Source: an uncultured Clostridia bacterium
GTDB taxonomy: Bacteria; Bacillota; Clostridia; Oscillospirales; Acutalibacteraceae
Length of the DNA: 28,118 bases
Reading direction: 5' to 3'
Assembly (NCBI GenBank): GCA_937919155.1
Contig: CALFPM010000149.1
Span: 1 to 28,118 of the forward strand
The first letter of the stretch is position 1; the number at the start of each line of letters is the position of its first letter. The notes under the pieces were generated by a model, which saw nothing but the letters and a program-made list of their open reading frames with translations, was not told the origin of the DNA and did no database searches. Positions 1 to 8,054 of the stretch are shown here, in pieces. Position numbers and translations under genes: made by a program.

Positions 1-1058
1 TCGTACTTGGCAAAACGCTTTTTGGTTGCCGTGAGCAAGTCGCTCATCGTACCCACGGTAGCAAAGGAACGCTCGGGAATGGTGGGGTCTGCATCCATAT
101 CCAACACCGCTTTGAACGCGGCGATGGCGCATTCAATCATATCGTCCGCCGGTTCACGCGTGGTTAAGCGTTGCAAAAGTAAGCCGGGGGCTTTGAAGAT
201 GAACAAAAGCTTACTGTCCGTTTTCGCAAGCGCGCGCAAGAGTTCGTAAGACACGCCTGCAACTACAGGCAACAACAACAACTTAAACGCCATTCGAATC
301 AACGAGTTTACCCAAGCGATATCGGTGTAAAGCCATTTTAAAGCCACCACGTTTGCAAGCGAGAATACCAAAATACTCACAAGCATAACAAGGAATAAAA
401 AGGTCGTTCCGCATCTATCGTGTACCCGTGAACAGCCGCGCACGTTTTCTACCGTCAGTTCCTTGCCCTCTTCGTAGCAGGTAATCGTCTTATGTTCCGC
501 ACCGTGGTACATATAGACTCTGTGGATTTCTTTCATCCTTGCAACAAGAGCCATATAAACAACAAAAATAACTACACGGATCAATCCTTCAAAAATTGCT
601 CTTAAATCAGATATTGCGCCGCCTGCAAGTTTATCATTTACAAGGTCAAACACAAAACTCGGAAGCCACATAAACAGAAGAAAAGCAAGTCCCACTCCGA
701 GAACTGCGGATATTCCGCCGATCACAGCCATCATTTTGGGTCCGAAATGCTCGGTTATCCACTTATCAAGCTTTGACTCATTTTCTTCTTCCATATCAAG
801 AGTTGTCTTTTCTGCCGATTCCATAAGGAGCTTATAACCGAAAATCATTGATTCAACAAATGAAACAACGCCTCGGATTACGGGCAGATTAAGAATTTTA
901 TATTTTTTTCTGACGGAAACAAAGTCCTTCATTGTTGTTTCTATTGATCCGTCAGGTAAACGGAGTGACATTGCCGTTCCCTCGGGACCTTTCATCATTA
1001 TGCCTTCCATCAGCGCCTGTCCGCCGACAGCCACATAATTACATTTCTTTTTGCTCAT
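1..1058 (-). CDS. DUF1385 (YqhQ-like) membrane protein, 3' end off the window
   Basis: The frame opens at an ATG at 1058, nine bases after an AAGGAG ribosome site, and stays open for 352 codons to the window edge. It starts 20 bp inside the end of the kinase gene, so translation is probably coupled. It is recognised as DUF1385 by the N-terminal VGGQALMEGIMMKGP segment, the central YHGAEHKTI block and the RGCSRVHDRCGT block, with hydrophobic segments around residues 105-125, 145-165 and 205-225. The family is a membrane protein of unknown function, often next to prmC in clostridia. It already exceeds the usual ~320 residues, and the last part seen (GTMSDLLTATKKRFAKY) could begin a fused PrmC-type N-terminal domain; that is a guess. 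Codon use changes sharply near position 500 (see findings), so the part from 1 to about 500 may not belong to this genome. Confidence 0.85.
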   Translation of the reverse strand, partial: MSKKKCNYVAVGGQALMEGIMMKGPEGTAMSLRLPDGSIETTMKDFVSVRKKYKILNLPVIRGVVSFVESMIFGYKLLMESAEKTTLDMEEENESKLDKWITEHFGPKMMAVIGGISAVLGVGLAFLLFMWLPSFVFDLVNDKLAGGAISDLRAIFEGLIRVVIFVVYMALVARMKEIHRVYMYHGAEHKTITCYEEGKELTVENVRGCSRVHDRCGTTFLFLVMLVSILVFSLANVVALKWLYTDIAWVNSLIRMAFKLLLLPVVAGVSYELLRALAKTDSKLLFIFKAPGLLLQRLTTREPADDMIECAIAAFKAVLDMDADPTIPERSFATVGTMSDLLTATKKRFAKY

Positions 1059-2508
1059 CGGAAATTTCTCCTTCTCTCTCGGGTAATTCATATTCAACGG
1101 GTTCAATCGGCAATGTAACTCTGACGGTTGTACCCTCACCGAGAATACTGTCAACCGTAAGTTCACCGCTGTGAAGCCTTATTATTTCATCGGCAACCGC
1201 AAGTCCGATACCCGAGCCTCTGACCGTTGTGTTTGCCTTGTAGAATTTTTCTTTAACATGAGGCAAATCCTCAGGAGGAATGCCTTTGCCTGTATCGCTG
1301 AAAGTAATAATGAGTGTTGCAGGATTTGGCATCTCTGCAAAAACAACTATTTTGCCGCCCTGCTCTGTGTATTTGAGAGCGTTATCAAGAATGTTGATAA
1401 ACACCTGCTTTATTCTTGAAGCATCTGCCTTTGCGGGAGCAGGAAGATCGGGTACATTATAGACGACCTCAATACCCTCTTTAACAGAACGCTCACGGAA
1501 TGAAAATATAACCTCATCAAGTTCTGCAAGAACATCGATCTTTTCGGTTTTAAGCTTCATTCCGCCGCTGCTCATGCGCGAGAAATCGAGAAGCTCTTCA
1601 ACCATATCGTTAAGCCTTGATGCTTCATTGATTATTACGCCCATACCTCTTTTTGTCATCGCAGGGTCGGTATCATCAATCTGAAGAAGAGTCTCTCCCC
1701 AGCCTTTGATGGCGGTAAGCGGAGTACGGAGTTCGTGAGAAACGGTTGAAATGAAATCATTCTTCAGCCTGTCAGACTCCGAAAGCTTTGTTGCCATGTC
1801 ATTTATTGTTGCGCAAAGTTCACCGATTTCATCATTATAGGGATAATGGTCGATTCTCGCCGCAAGGTCGCCGCCTGCAATTTTTTTGGCAGTTTCACCG
1901 ATATCCTTAACGGGATTAACAATTGAACGGATGAAAACGCTTCCCGAAACAACAACAAGCGCAAACATCAGTATACACACTGCGGAAATAAGAATCGCAA
2001 TTCTGCCGAGCTGAGCATCAACCGCATCAAGCGAAACCATGAACCTGACCGCGCCGCCGATATTGCCGTTTGAATAATTATAGGCACATGTTGAAGACAT
2101 TATCTTTTCTCCCGAGGGAAGTCTGCCTGTCCATTTTGATGTGCCCTGACCGCTGATTGCCTCAACAAAATCGGGCATTTCAACCTTTTCTTCAATCTCA
2201 AATCCGCTGGTTGAAAGAATAACATTGCCGCCCTTGTCGATAATCCACACCGCCATGGTGTCCTTGTCGGGAAAGCTGTCAATATAGTTTCTGCCTGCAT
2301 CCTCAAATCCGCCTGTTGACGAATCGAGATAAAGATTAAACTGGGTTGCTACTTCATCGGCGGAGTGAGAATCAAGAGCCATATCGGCAACTCCGTAGTA
2401 ATAGCTTCTCAGGGACAGAAACAAAAACGTTGAAGCCACAATAAGAATAACAATGATGATTGATGCAACGGTGAGAAACCATCGCTTTGTTATACCCATA
2501 AACTTCAA
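1039..2508 (-). CDS. Membrane sensor histidine kinase (PhoR/WalK type)
   Basis: A 489-residue kinase. Transmembrane segments at about 11-33 and 168-191 flank an outside sensor domain of about 130 residues that looks like a single Cache/PAS fold (AVWIIDKGGNVILS, residues 86-100). A HAMP linker follows (192-245), then a HisKA dimerisation domain with phospho-accepting His258 in STVSHELRTPL, then an HATPase_c domain with N box NILDNALKY (372-380), G1 DTGKGI (405-410) and G2 GSGIGLA (431-437). All catalytic boxes are intact. The start is a TTG at 2508, eight bases after a GGGGG ribosome site; the next ATG (2499) is too far from that site. It lies 34 bp after the response regulator gene, its likely partner. 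The signal sensed is not known; the upstream lipoprotein in the same run may take part. Confidence 0.93.
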   Translation of the reverse strand: MKFMGITKRWFLTVASIIIVILIVASTFLFLSLRSYYYGVADMALDSHSADEVATQFNLYLDSSTGGFEDAGRNYIDSFPDKDTMAVWIIDKGGNVILSTSGFEIEEKVEMPDFVEAISGQGTSKWTGRLPSGEKIMSSTCAYNYSNGNIGGAVRFMVSLDAVDAQLGRIAILISAVCILMFALVVVSGSVFIRSIVNPVKDIGETAKKIAGGDLAARIDHYPYNDEIGELCATINDMATKLSESDRLKNDFISTVSHELRTPLTAIKGWGETLLQIDDTDPAMTKRGMGVIINEASRLNDMVEELLDFSRMSSGGMKLKTEKIDVLAELDEVIFSFRERSVKEGIEVVYNVPDLPAPAKADASRIKQVFINILDNALKYTEQGGKIVVFAEMPNPATLIITFSDTGKGIPPEDLPHVKEKFYKANTTVRGSGIGLAVADEIIRLHSGELTVDSILGEGTTVRVTLPIEPVEYELPEREGEISDEQKEM

Positions 2509-2542
2509 TCTGTCCGCCCCCTTTCAGCCTGATTTCAATTGA

Positions 2543-3250
2543 TCAGATTATCCATTTATAGCCAACGCCCCAGATTGTTGTGAGATGTTTGGGTACGGAA
2601 GGCTGATCCTCAATTTTCATTCTGAGTCTTCTTATGTTGACATCAACGATCTTTTCTTCACCGAAATATTCGCTGCCCCAGACTTTATTGAGTATATCAG
2701 TACGGCTGAGCGCCGCGCCGTGATTATTGAAAAAATATTCCATCATCTGAAACTCTACCTGAGTGAGTTCAATGAACCTGCCGTTTTTAGTCAGAGTTCT
2801 GCTTCTCAGATTAAGCTTGAACTCGCCGAGTTCGATTATATCCTCTTTCACAGGCTTTCGGACGGGATTCATGGCAACGCGTCTGTAAACAGCATCCACT
2901 CTCGCAACGAGTTCGGTAGGAGAAAAAGGCTTGGTAACATAATCATCGGCACCAACCATAAGTCCTGTGATTTTATCCATTTCCTGTGTCTTGGCGGTAA
3001 GCATAATTATTCCGATATTTTTGTTGCGCTCACGAAGCTGCTTGCAAACCTCAAGGCCGTCAACATTAGGCATCATAATATCAAGCAGAACAACATCAAA
3101 ATCACCGTCATTGGCTTCGTAAAGTTCAAGTGCCTTGGCGCCGTCCTCAGCCTCTGTAACTTCATATCCGCCCCTGCGCAGGTTAATTACCACAAACTCT
3201 CTGATGGCGGCTTCATCTTCAGCAATAAGAACTCTTTTCATATTTCTCAT
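2543..3250 (-). CDS. OmpR/PhoB-family response regulator
   Basis: A 235-residue DNA-binding response regulator. The receiver domain (residues 4-120) carries the acidic pocket EDE (11-13), phospho-acceptor Asp57 in VVLLDIMMPNVDG, the conserved Thr in MLTAK and Lys107 in VTKPFS. The C-terminal winged helix (about 137-235) has the typical ELTQVEFQMMEYF, the recognition-helix stretch VDVNIRRLRMKIE and a final GVGYKW. It should be phosphorylated by the kinase encoded 34 bp downstream and act as a transcription factor; its targets are unknown. The gene begins 6 bp after the lipoprotein stop. AAGGAG lies only 2 bases before the ATG at 3250 but 11 bases before a second ATG at 3241 (MKRVLIAEDE), so the latter may be the true start. 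Confidence 0.93.
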   Translation of the reverse strand: MRNMKRVLIAEDEAAIREFVVINLRRGGYEVTEAEDGAKALELYEANDGDFDVVLLDIMMPNVDGLEVCKQLRERNKNIGIIMLTAKTQEMDKITGLMVGADDYVTKPFSPTELVARVDAVYRRVAMNPVRKPVKEDIIELGEFKLNLRSRTLTKNGRFIELTQVEFQMMEYFFNNHGAALSRTDILNKVWGSEYFGEEKIVDVNIRRLRMKIEDQPSVPKHLTTIWGVGYKWII

Positions 3251-3256
3251 TTCTCC

Positions 3257-4591
3257 TTATGCAGGGATTTTTGTGATCCTGTTTTTTACATAATCCTCTG
3301 TTATTCCTGCCTTGGCACCGTTATCGGTAACATAAGCGCAAATAACACTGTTTTCAAATTCAAGCACGGAAAAATACGCTCTGAATTCATCTTCCGCCCA
3401 TCTGTCCGAAGCAATATTAAGCACCGAATAAAGTTCAGTCTGAATGCTGTCTGAATTCTCCGAGCAAACAATCCAGCAATTCTGAGAACGGTAGTTAACA
3501 ATTTTGATTTTTTCCGCTTCCTCTTCACTAAGAGTAATCATATAGTTATCAACAAAATTGATTACCGCATTTGAAACAACCACGGGAGTTTCGGTTGAAT
3601 AATCCGTCCATTCGGTCACATAAACTTTGTCGGATGAATCATCGCCTGCAATCTGCCTGCCCTGAATGGGAATATCAATTATTCCGTCATTGTTGATATC
3701 CGTGCTGGGAACGGGATTGTCTCTGAGTGTTTCGATGTTGGACATGGTGTCTGCATCAAAGAAAGGAGCACAAAGCTCGGATTTGACGCTGTCCCAATAA
3801 ACAAGCTCGGTAATCATCTGACTGTCACCCTTAAGTGCATCGATATAAATCTTCATCGGAGATTCACCCGAAGCCTTTTCCGTTTTAACGGAAGTGTAGC
3901 TGCTGATGTTTGAGTCCATCTTGGCTTCGCCCATCATGACAACACTGTTTCCTGACAGTCTAACTGCCTTTGCTGACCTCTGAACTATTCCCGAAGATGT
4001 TGTCTGATTGACATAGAATATTTCGTCCCGTGAATCGCCGTCAATATCGGTAAGTTCACACACAGAACAATTCTCGTTTGAAAGCTCTTTATATGAATCG
4101 AAACCGTAGGAAGTTCTGTAAAGCGACATAATGTTGCTTGAAGTAACACCCGATACACTCCAGACAACTATAAGCTCGCTGTTTCCGTCACCGTCCATAT
4201 CGCTTATCATCAGCTTTTCAACTTCGTTTCCGTAGCCGTTCATATCGGATTTTGAAGTCCACTCTCCATCAACAAGCTTGAAATAATGAAGCCTCGCAAC
4301 AGAGCTCTCAATCTCATCACGGTAAAAAATAAGTGCTTCATCTTCGCCGTCAGCATCAAGATCTTCAATGATTATCGCCGAACGGTAATCACCTTTGCGA
4401 GGACTGCAGAAAACAACATTTTTGCTGACTTCCTTGCCGAAAGCGTCCACAAGTGATTTGTATTCTTCATGGTACAAGGGAGGCGTAAGAAGCGAATCAA
4501 CGGGTTTTATGAAATCTGCAGATTTGCAGGATGAAAAAAGAACCGACAAAATAATCATCAGAACTGCAGTAAAAGTCAACCTTGTCTTCAT
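3257..4591 (-). CDS. Lipoprotein with FG-GAP/VCBS-like repeats
   Basis: A 444-residue exported protein with a lipoprotein signal: a basic start, a hydrophobic stretch and Cys22 in LFSSC. The mature part contains several acidic loops of the DxDxDG kind (DLDADGEDEALIFY, DMDGDGNSELIVVW, DIDGDSRDEIFYV, DINNDGIIDIPI), each followed by a short beta strand. This is the pattern of FG-GAP/VCBS beta-propeller blades that bind calcium. I do not recognise a named family. The frame can open at a GTG at 4600, but an AAGGGAG ribosome site lies 10 bases before the ATG at 4591, so 4591 is chosen. It is the first gene of a run with the response regulator (6 bp gap), kinase and DUF1385 gene. This suggests a surface protein made under, or feeding into, that two-component system, but nothing in the sequence proves it. 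Confidence 0.85.
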   Translation of the reverse strand: MKTRLTFTAVLMIILSVLFSSCKSADFIKPVDSLLTPPLYHEEYKSLVDAFGKEVSKNVVFCSPRKGDYRSAIIIEDLDADGEDEALIFYRDEIESSVARLHYFKLVDGEWTSKSDMNGYGNEVEKLMISDMDGDGNSELIVVWSVSGVTSSNIMSLYRTSYGFDSYKELSNENCSVCELTDIDGDSRDEIFYVNQTTSSGIVQRSAKAVRLSGNSVVMMGEAKMDSNISSYTSVKTEKASGESPMKIYIDALKGDSQMITELVYWDSVKSELCAPFFDADTMSNIETLRDNPVPSTDINNDGIIDIPIQGRQIAGDDSSDKVYVTEWTDYSTETPVVVSNAVINFVDNYMITLSEEEAEKIKIVNYRSQNCWIVCSENSDSIQTELYSVLNIASDRWAEDEFRAYFSVLEFENSVICAYVTDNGAKAGITEDYVKNRITKIPA

Positions 4592-4629
4592 CTCCGCCAC
4601 TCTCCCTTCCGAAAATTATTTTTCAAGAT

Positions 4630-4659
4630 ATTATAACACAGTATATATATACAAATCAA
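4630..4659 (-). promoter_or_regulatory. Sigma-A-type promoter for the lipoprotein/two-component run
   Basis: On the minus strand, TTGATT (4659-4654) is followed after 18 bp by a perfect TATAAT (4635-4630). The surroundings are very AT-rich, so chance matches are possible. It sits about 40 bp before the lipoprotein start, in the only gap that could hold a promoter for the run. Confidence 0.6.
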
Positions 4660-4690
4660 TAATAAATTATAAAATATTTATTGTTATATA

Positions 4691-4725
4691 TAAAAAAGCC
4701 TGCACGGAAGCAAACCGCGCAGGCT
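4691..4725 (-). terminator. Rho-independent terminator after cdaR
   Basis: Arms AGCCTGC (697-703 of the 4 kb block) and GCAGGCT (719-725) pair, extend through a G-U pair and three more G-C pairs, and close on a 7-base loop. On the minus strand the hairpin is followed by TTTTTTA. It lies 21 bp after the cdaR stop and closes the cdaA-cdaR unit. Confidence 0.9.
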
Positions 4726-4745
4726 GAACAAAGCTTATTATTCTG

Positions 4746-6011
4746 TTATGAAATTAAAACCGTTGCTGTATATTCGCCGTATGACCAACAATCGTCATCT
4801 TTTATCATAACCGGAACTGTCAGATTCCCCTTGGCATCAGATGAAATACCGCTGAGATCTGCAGTTACAGTAATGTTTTCTGCATTTATTTCCTCAATTG
4901 ACGAAAACGGTCCGACAACAGTCATCTCTGAAAAATCAAGTTTAACAAGATCAACAGTTGTGCCTGTCGGCTCATTTACAAAGCTGATATTCTGAGGTGC
5001 CGAAATTTTATCAGAAACCATTCCGTGAACATTGACTGTAACGGTAAATTCCTCAACATCTCCGATAACAACACCGCCCGTGATATCCGATGCTTTGACA
5101 ACAAAAACGTTTACACCTTCTTTTATTTCGGAATAATCAACGGTCAGAATCTCAAATTCATTAATACCCTCAAGCTTCTTTTCGGGTATACCGATTTTGG
5201 CTGTTGCAGGTGAAATCGAAACGGTAAAAGGCGGATTATCAACATAATCCGAGGGTTTATTGACAAATGAACAACCAAGCGGAAGATCGGCGATTTTATA
5301 TACAGGCACTGTGATACGGATTTTGCCCGTCTTTCTGCTGAATGAAATATTACGTACAGTTTCATCGCCCTCCGCAAGAGCAACAAGCTCTGCGTCAACA
5401 GTTTCATTTTGCTTCAAGTTACCGTTAACCTCTGCTTTGGCAACGACTTTGCTGATTTTATTAACTTCTGTTTCGGGACCGGTTACACGGATTGTGTCTG
5501 ACTCGGGGAAAATATATCCGCCGATGTGATAACCGTCTGCCACGGGATTACCGTCAAATTCAAACTCCGGAACAACAACAAATTCCCTGTCACCCGGATA
5601 GTCAAAATAAACCGTTATTTCATCAACGGAATACCTGACAATGGTGTAAGCCGGGTTGGAATTCTTTGAGCTGATTTCAAGTTTGAGAGTGGAATTTCCT
5701 GCAGAATTGACATAACTGGTGTTTGCTTTTACAACAAGGTCATCCAGCATATCGCCTGATTCAACAATGTACTTTTTACCTTTCACGGTCACATCTACCT
5801 TGAAAGAAGTTTCACCGAAAGGCTTTAATCCGAGATTTTCTTCTACCATTGCGTAGTCAATCTGAACAGGCACATTTTTGACGGTGCTTTCAACTTCAAC
5901 ACCGAGCTCAACCACAACAACAAGCCAGAATACTACCGCGACAACAATAGAAAAAACCAGCAAAAATCTGTTGTTATAGAACAAATCACTTATTCTTTGT
6001 TTCTTCTTCAT
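4746..6011 (-). CDS. cdaR: YbbR-domain regulator of diadenylate cyclase (CdaR)
   Basis: A 421-residue protein with a short cytoplasmic start, one transmembrane helix at about 15-34 (rich in V, F and W) and a long outside part made of repeated YbbR domains. Recurring features are VPV or VVPEFEFDG segments, GYHIGGYIFPESDTIRVTGPE and LPLGCSFVNKPSDY. The cdaA stop and this gene's ATG overlap by four bases (ATGA), so the two are translationally coupled. In Bacillus and Listeria CdaR binds CdaA in the membrane and adjusts its c-di-AMP output; the same role is inferred here. In many Firmicutes glmM follows as a third gene. Here a strong terminator follows at once and glmM is absent from the window. 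Confidence 0.92.
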   Translation of the reverse strand: MKKKQRISDLFYNNRFLLVFSIVVAVVFWLVVVVELGVEVESTVKNVPVQIDYAMVEENLGLKPFGETSFKVDVTVKGKKYIVESGDMLDDLVVKANTSYVNSAGNSTLKLEISSKNSNPAYTIVRYSVDEITVYFDYPGDREFVVVPEFEFDGNPVADGYHIGGYIFPESDTIRVTGPETEVNKISKVVAKAEVNGNLKQNETVDAELVALAEGDETVRNISFSRKTGKIRITVPVYKIADLPLGCSFVNKPSDYVDNPPFTVSISPATAKIGIPEKKLEGINEFEILTVDYSEIKEGVNVFVVKASDITGGVVIGDVEEFTVTVNVHGMVSDKISAPQNISFVNEPTGTTVDLVKLDFSEMTVVGPFSSIEEINAENITVTADLSGISSDAKGNLTVPVMIKDDDCWSYGEYTATVLIS

Positions 6012-6889
6012 TTCTTTTTACCCTTAAAAAGTTTTGTGAATAATCCACTGTCGGAAGGCTTTTCCTTACTGTCAACACTCTCGAGAATATAATCAATCAG
6101 TTCCTCTCTGAGCTCAGCTTCGGTAAGATTTCTGAGAAGCTCACCCTCAATTGCAAGGGAAATGGTTCCCGTTTCTTCCGATGTGACAATAACCATTGCA
6201 TCGCTCTGCTCGCTCATACCCAAAGCAGCTCTGTGTCTTGTGCCTAAGTCACTTGAAAGCTCACTGTTCTTTGAAAGAGGAAGCACGCAGCCGGCACAAA
6301 GCAACCTTCCGTCACGGATAATTGCCGCGCCGTCATGCAAAGGCGAATTGGGGAAAAATATGTTACCGATAAGCTCGTGTGTTACCTTGGCATCAACAGG
6401 TTTGCCCGTTTTGATAACATCGCCGAGAAGCAGCTCTTTTTCCATAACGATTATGCTGCCTGTATGGCTGTCACTCATCCTTTGCACAGCTTTTGAAATT
6501 TCAATTATGGCCTCATTGACAGTCTTATATTTTTCGGAGTTATCGCCCCGAAGAAAATGACTCAGACTTGAAAGTCTGCTTGTGCCGACTTTCTCCAGCA
6601 CGTGTCTGATTTCCTGCTGAAAAAGGATGACAAGAATTATGAAAATATTCTTGAACACGAACTCAAAAATATAGGAACTTGCCTCCATATTGAGCGCATT
6701 AATCACAAGATAGCCTGCGCCGAGCAAAAGCAAACCCTTAACAAGCTGAAAAGCTCTTGTTTCTCGGATAAGCTTTATGCCGTTATAGACAATAAATGCA
6801 ACAAGGCAAATGTCCAGAATATCAGTTATTTTCAGATTTATTGACGGAATTTTTGAAAAAAAATCCACAAAATTTTCAAAGTAGGACAT
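6008..6889 (-). CDS. cdaA: Diadenylate cyclase CdaA (DisA_N domain)
   Basis: A 293-residue membrane enzyme that joins two ATP molecules into cyclic di-AMP, the second messenger for potassium, osmotic and cell-wall balance. Three hydrophobic segments (about 23-40, 48-66 and 72-90) precede the DisA_N catalytic domain (about 100-255). The signature motifs are intact: DGA in LHDGAAIIRDGRL (186-188) and RHR in GTRHRAALG (218-220). Length is close to the usual ~275, with a small extra basic tail ending in KGKKK. It has its own promoter (6921-6949) and overlaps cdaR by four bases. A weak AAGGG lies 11 bases before the ATG. Assignment is secure from motifs and partner gene. Confidence 0.96.
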   Translation of the reverse strand: MSYFENFVDFFSKIPSINLKITDILDICLVAFIVYNGIKLIRETRAFQLVKGLLLLGAGYLVINALNMEASSYIFEFVFKNIFIILVILFQQEIRHVLEKVGTSRLSSLSHFLRGDNSEKYKTVNEAIIEISKAVQRMSDSHTGSIIVMEKELLLGDVIKTGKPVDAKVTHELIGNIFFPNSPLHDGAAIIRDGRLLCAGCVLPLSKNSELSSDLGTRHRAALGMSEQSDAMVIVTSEETGTISLAIEGELLRNLTEAELREELIDYILESVDSKEKPSDSGLFTKLFKGKKK

Positions 6890-6920
6890 ACCGCGACCAA
6901 CCCTTCTTACTTATGATATT

Positions 6921-6949
6921 ATCATAGCATAACGAACATCAGGTTGCAA
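6921..6949 (-). promoter_or_regulatory. Sigma-A promoter of cdaA-cdaR
   Basis: On the minus strand, TTGCAA (6949-6944) is separated by exactly 17 bp from TATGAT (6926-6921), five of six matches for the -10 and four of six for the -35. It sits about 32 bp before the cdaA ATG. No hairpin lies between ispF and this promoter, so readthrough from the alaS operon is also possible. Confidence 0.75.
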
Positions 6950-6975
6950 ATAATATTTAATATATTTACAAAAAA

Positions 6976-7455
6976 TTAATTTTCAGAATTGATAAGGCAT
7001 ACAGAATGAGCGGAAATCCCCTCTCCATTGCCTGTAAAACCAAGCCCTTCTTCGGTTGTAGCCTTCACGCTGACGCAATTCACATCGATAAGACACGCAG
7101 AAGCGATATTACGGCGCATTTCATCAATGTAGGGTCTCATTTTGGGTTTCTGTGCAATCAGAGTCGCGTCAATATTAACAATCGAATAGCCTTTACTCTT
7201 AAGCAGAGACACAACCTCCGAAAGAAGAACAAGGCTGTCCGCATCCTTGAATTTGGGGTCGTTGTCAGGAAATATGCATCCGATATCGCCGAGTGCCGCG
7301 GCACCCATGAGCGAATCACCGATTGCATGGAGAAGCACATCTGCATCGGAGTGACCGAGCAAACCTTTTTCATAGGGAATTTCAACTCCGCCGATAATCA
7401 GTTTTCTGTTTTCAACGAGCTTATGGACATCGTATCCGTGACCTATTCTCAGCAT
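6976..7455 (-). CDS. ispF: 2-C-methyl-D-erythritol 2,4-cyclodiphosphate synthase
   Basis: A 159-residue enzyme of the non-mevalonate (MEP) isoprenoid pathway. It converts CDP-methylerythritol 2-phosphate to the 2,4-cyclodiphosphate, releasing CMP. The start RIGHGYDVH carries metal ligands Asp8 and His10, and LLGHSDADVLLHAIGDSLMGAAALGDIG gives the third ligand His and the core helix; DIGCIFPD, IDATLIAQKPKM and the C-terminal KATTEEGLGFTGNGEGI blocks are all present. Length is normal. Its ATG overlaps the rnmV stop by one base. It is the last gene of the alaS run. No clear terminator follows before the cdaA promoter. Confidence 0.97.
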   Translation of the reverse strand: MLRIGHGYDVHKLVENRKLIIGGVEIPYEKGLLGHSDADVLLHAIGDSLMGAAALGDIGCIFPDNDPKFKDADSLVLLSEVVSLLKSKGYSIVNIDATLIAQKPKMRPYIDEMRRNIASACLIDVNCVSVKATTEEGLGFTGNGEGISAHSVCLINSEN

Positions 7456-8051
7456 CAGAACATCTCCTTTTCAATCTCATTCACATCTTCAAGAAAGCGT
7501 TCATAAGTTGTAACGCAATTAAGCACTTTCACGAGCGAATTTGCCGAAAGACGCTCGGGAAAAGAATAATATTTCAAGAGTGCTGCTCTTCTGGAAGCAC
7601 TGTTTTCACCGCCCGTAAAACCGAGTTCATACAGGTCGAGTTTTGTTATTGGTCTTTCGGGCTCGGGGGCAGATTCGCAAAGCACACCTGCATTGGAAAG
7701 AGCTTGCATAATCACCGCTTCAGGCACGCCTTCAACGCCGATTTTCCCCTCTTTTGAAGGCTCTGTTTTACGGCTTTCTTTGCCGAAAATATCGGGAATA
7801 TAGGCATGAATTATGTTCTTTGAATCAACGGTCGAACCGATAAAAGAACGAATTTTAAAGCCTGCGGAATCACTGTCCGTAAGCACAAGAATACCTCTTT
7901 TTTCGGCAAGTTTTCTGATGAGAAGCTGAAGCTCCTTATCCCTGAAAATACCGAAACCGTCAGTTTGTATTATGGGCGCGTCAATTATCGAGGAAAGCTT
8001 GATTTTATCGTACTTTCCTTCAACAATAACCGCCTGATTAATTTTAATCAT
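7455..8051 (-). CDS. rnmV: Ribonuclease M5-like TOPRIM protein
   Basis: A 198-residue protein with an N-terminal TOPRIM domain. The catalytic Glu11 lies in VIVEGKYD and the Asp pair (59 and 61) in LVLTDSDSAGFKIR, the pattern of RNase M5, which trims the 5S rRNA precursor in Bacillus. The GIGVEG-like stretch KIGVEGVPEAVIMQAL and the C-terminal LYELGFTGGENSASRRAALL segment match the DUF4093 tail seen in clostridial members. Length is close to the Bacillus enzyme. It lies 3 bp after holA and overlaps ispF by one base. The main alternative is a related TOPRIM nuclease with a different RNA substrate. Confidence 0.87.
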   Translation of the reverse strand: MIKINQAVIVEGKYDKIKLSSIIDAPIIQTDGFGIFRDKELQLLIRKLAEKRGILVLTDSDSAGFKIRSFIGSTVDSKNIIHAYIPDIFGKESRKTEPSKEGKIGVEGVPEAVIMQALSNAGVLCESAPEPERPITKLDLYELGFTGGENSASRRAALLKYYSFPERLSANSLVKVLNCVTTYERFLEDVNEIEKEMF

Positions 8052-8054
8052 AGG

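Noticed and set aside
2585..3454. A 289-codon plus-strand frame opposite the response regulator.
   Set aside because: It lies wholly antisense to a regulator with intact motifs and the end of the lipoprotein gene; it has no ribosome site and an odd composition rich in Asn, Ile and Cys.
4600..4670. A TA-rich alternating tract upstream of the lipoprotein as a possible origin or melting element.
   Set aside because: It is short, has no iterons or DnaA-type boxes nearby, and is explained as an AT-rich promoter region.
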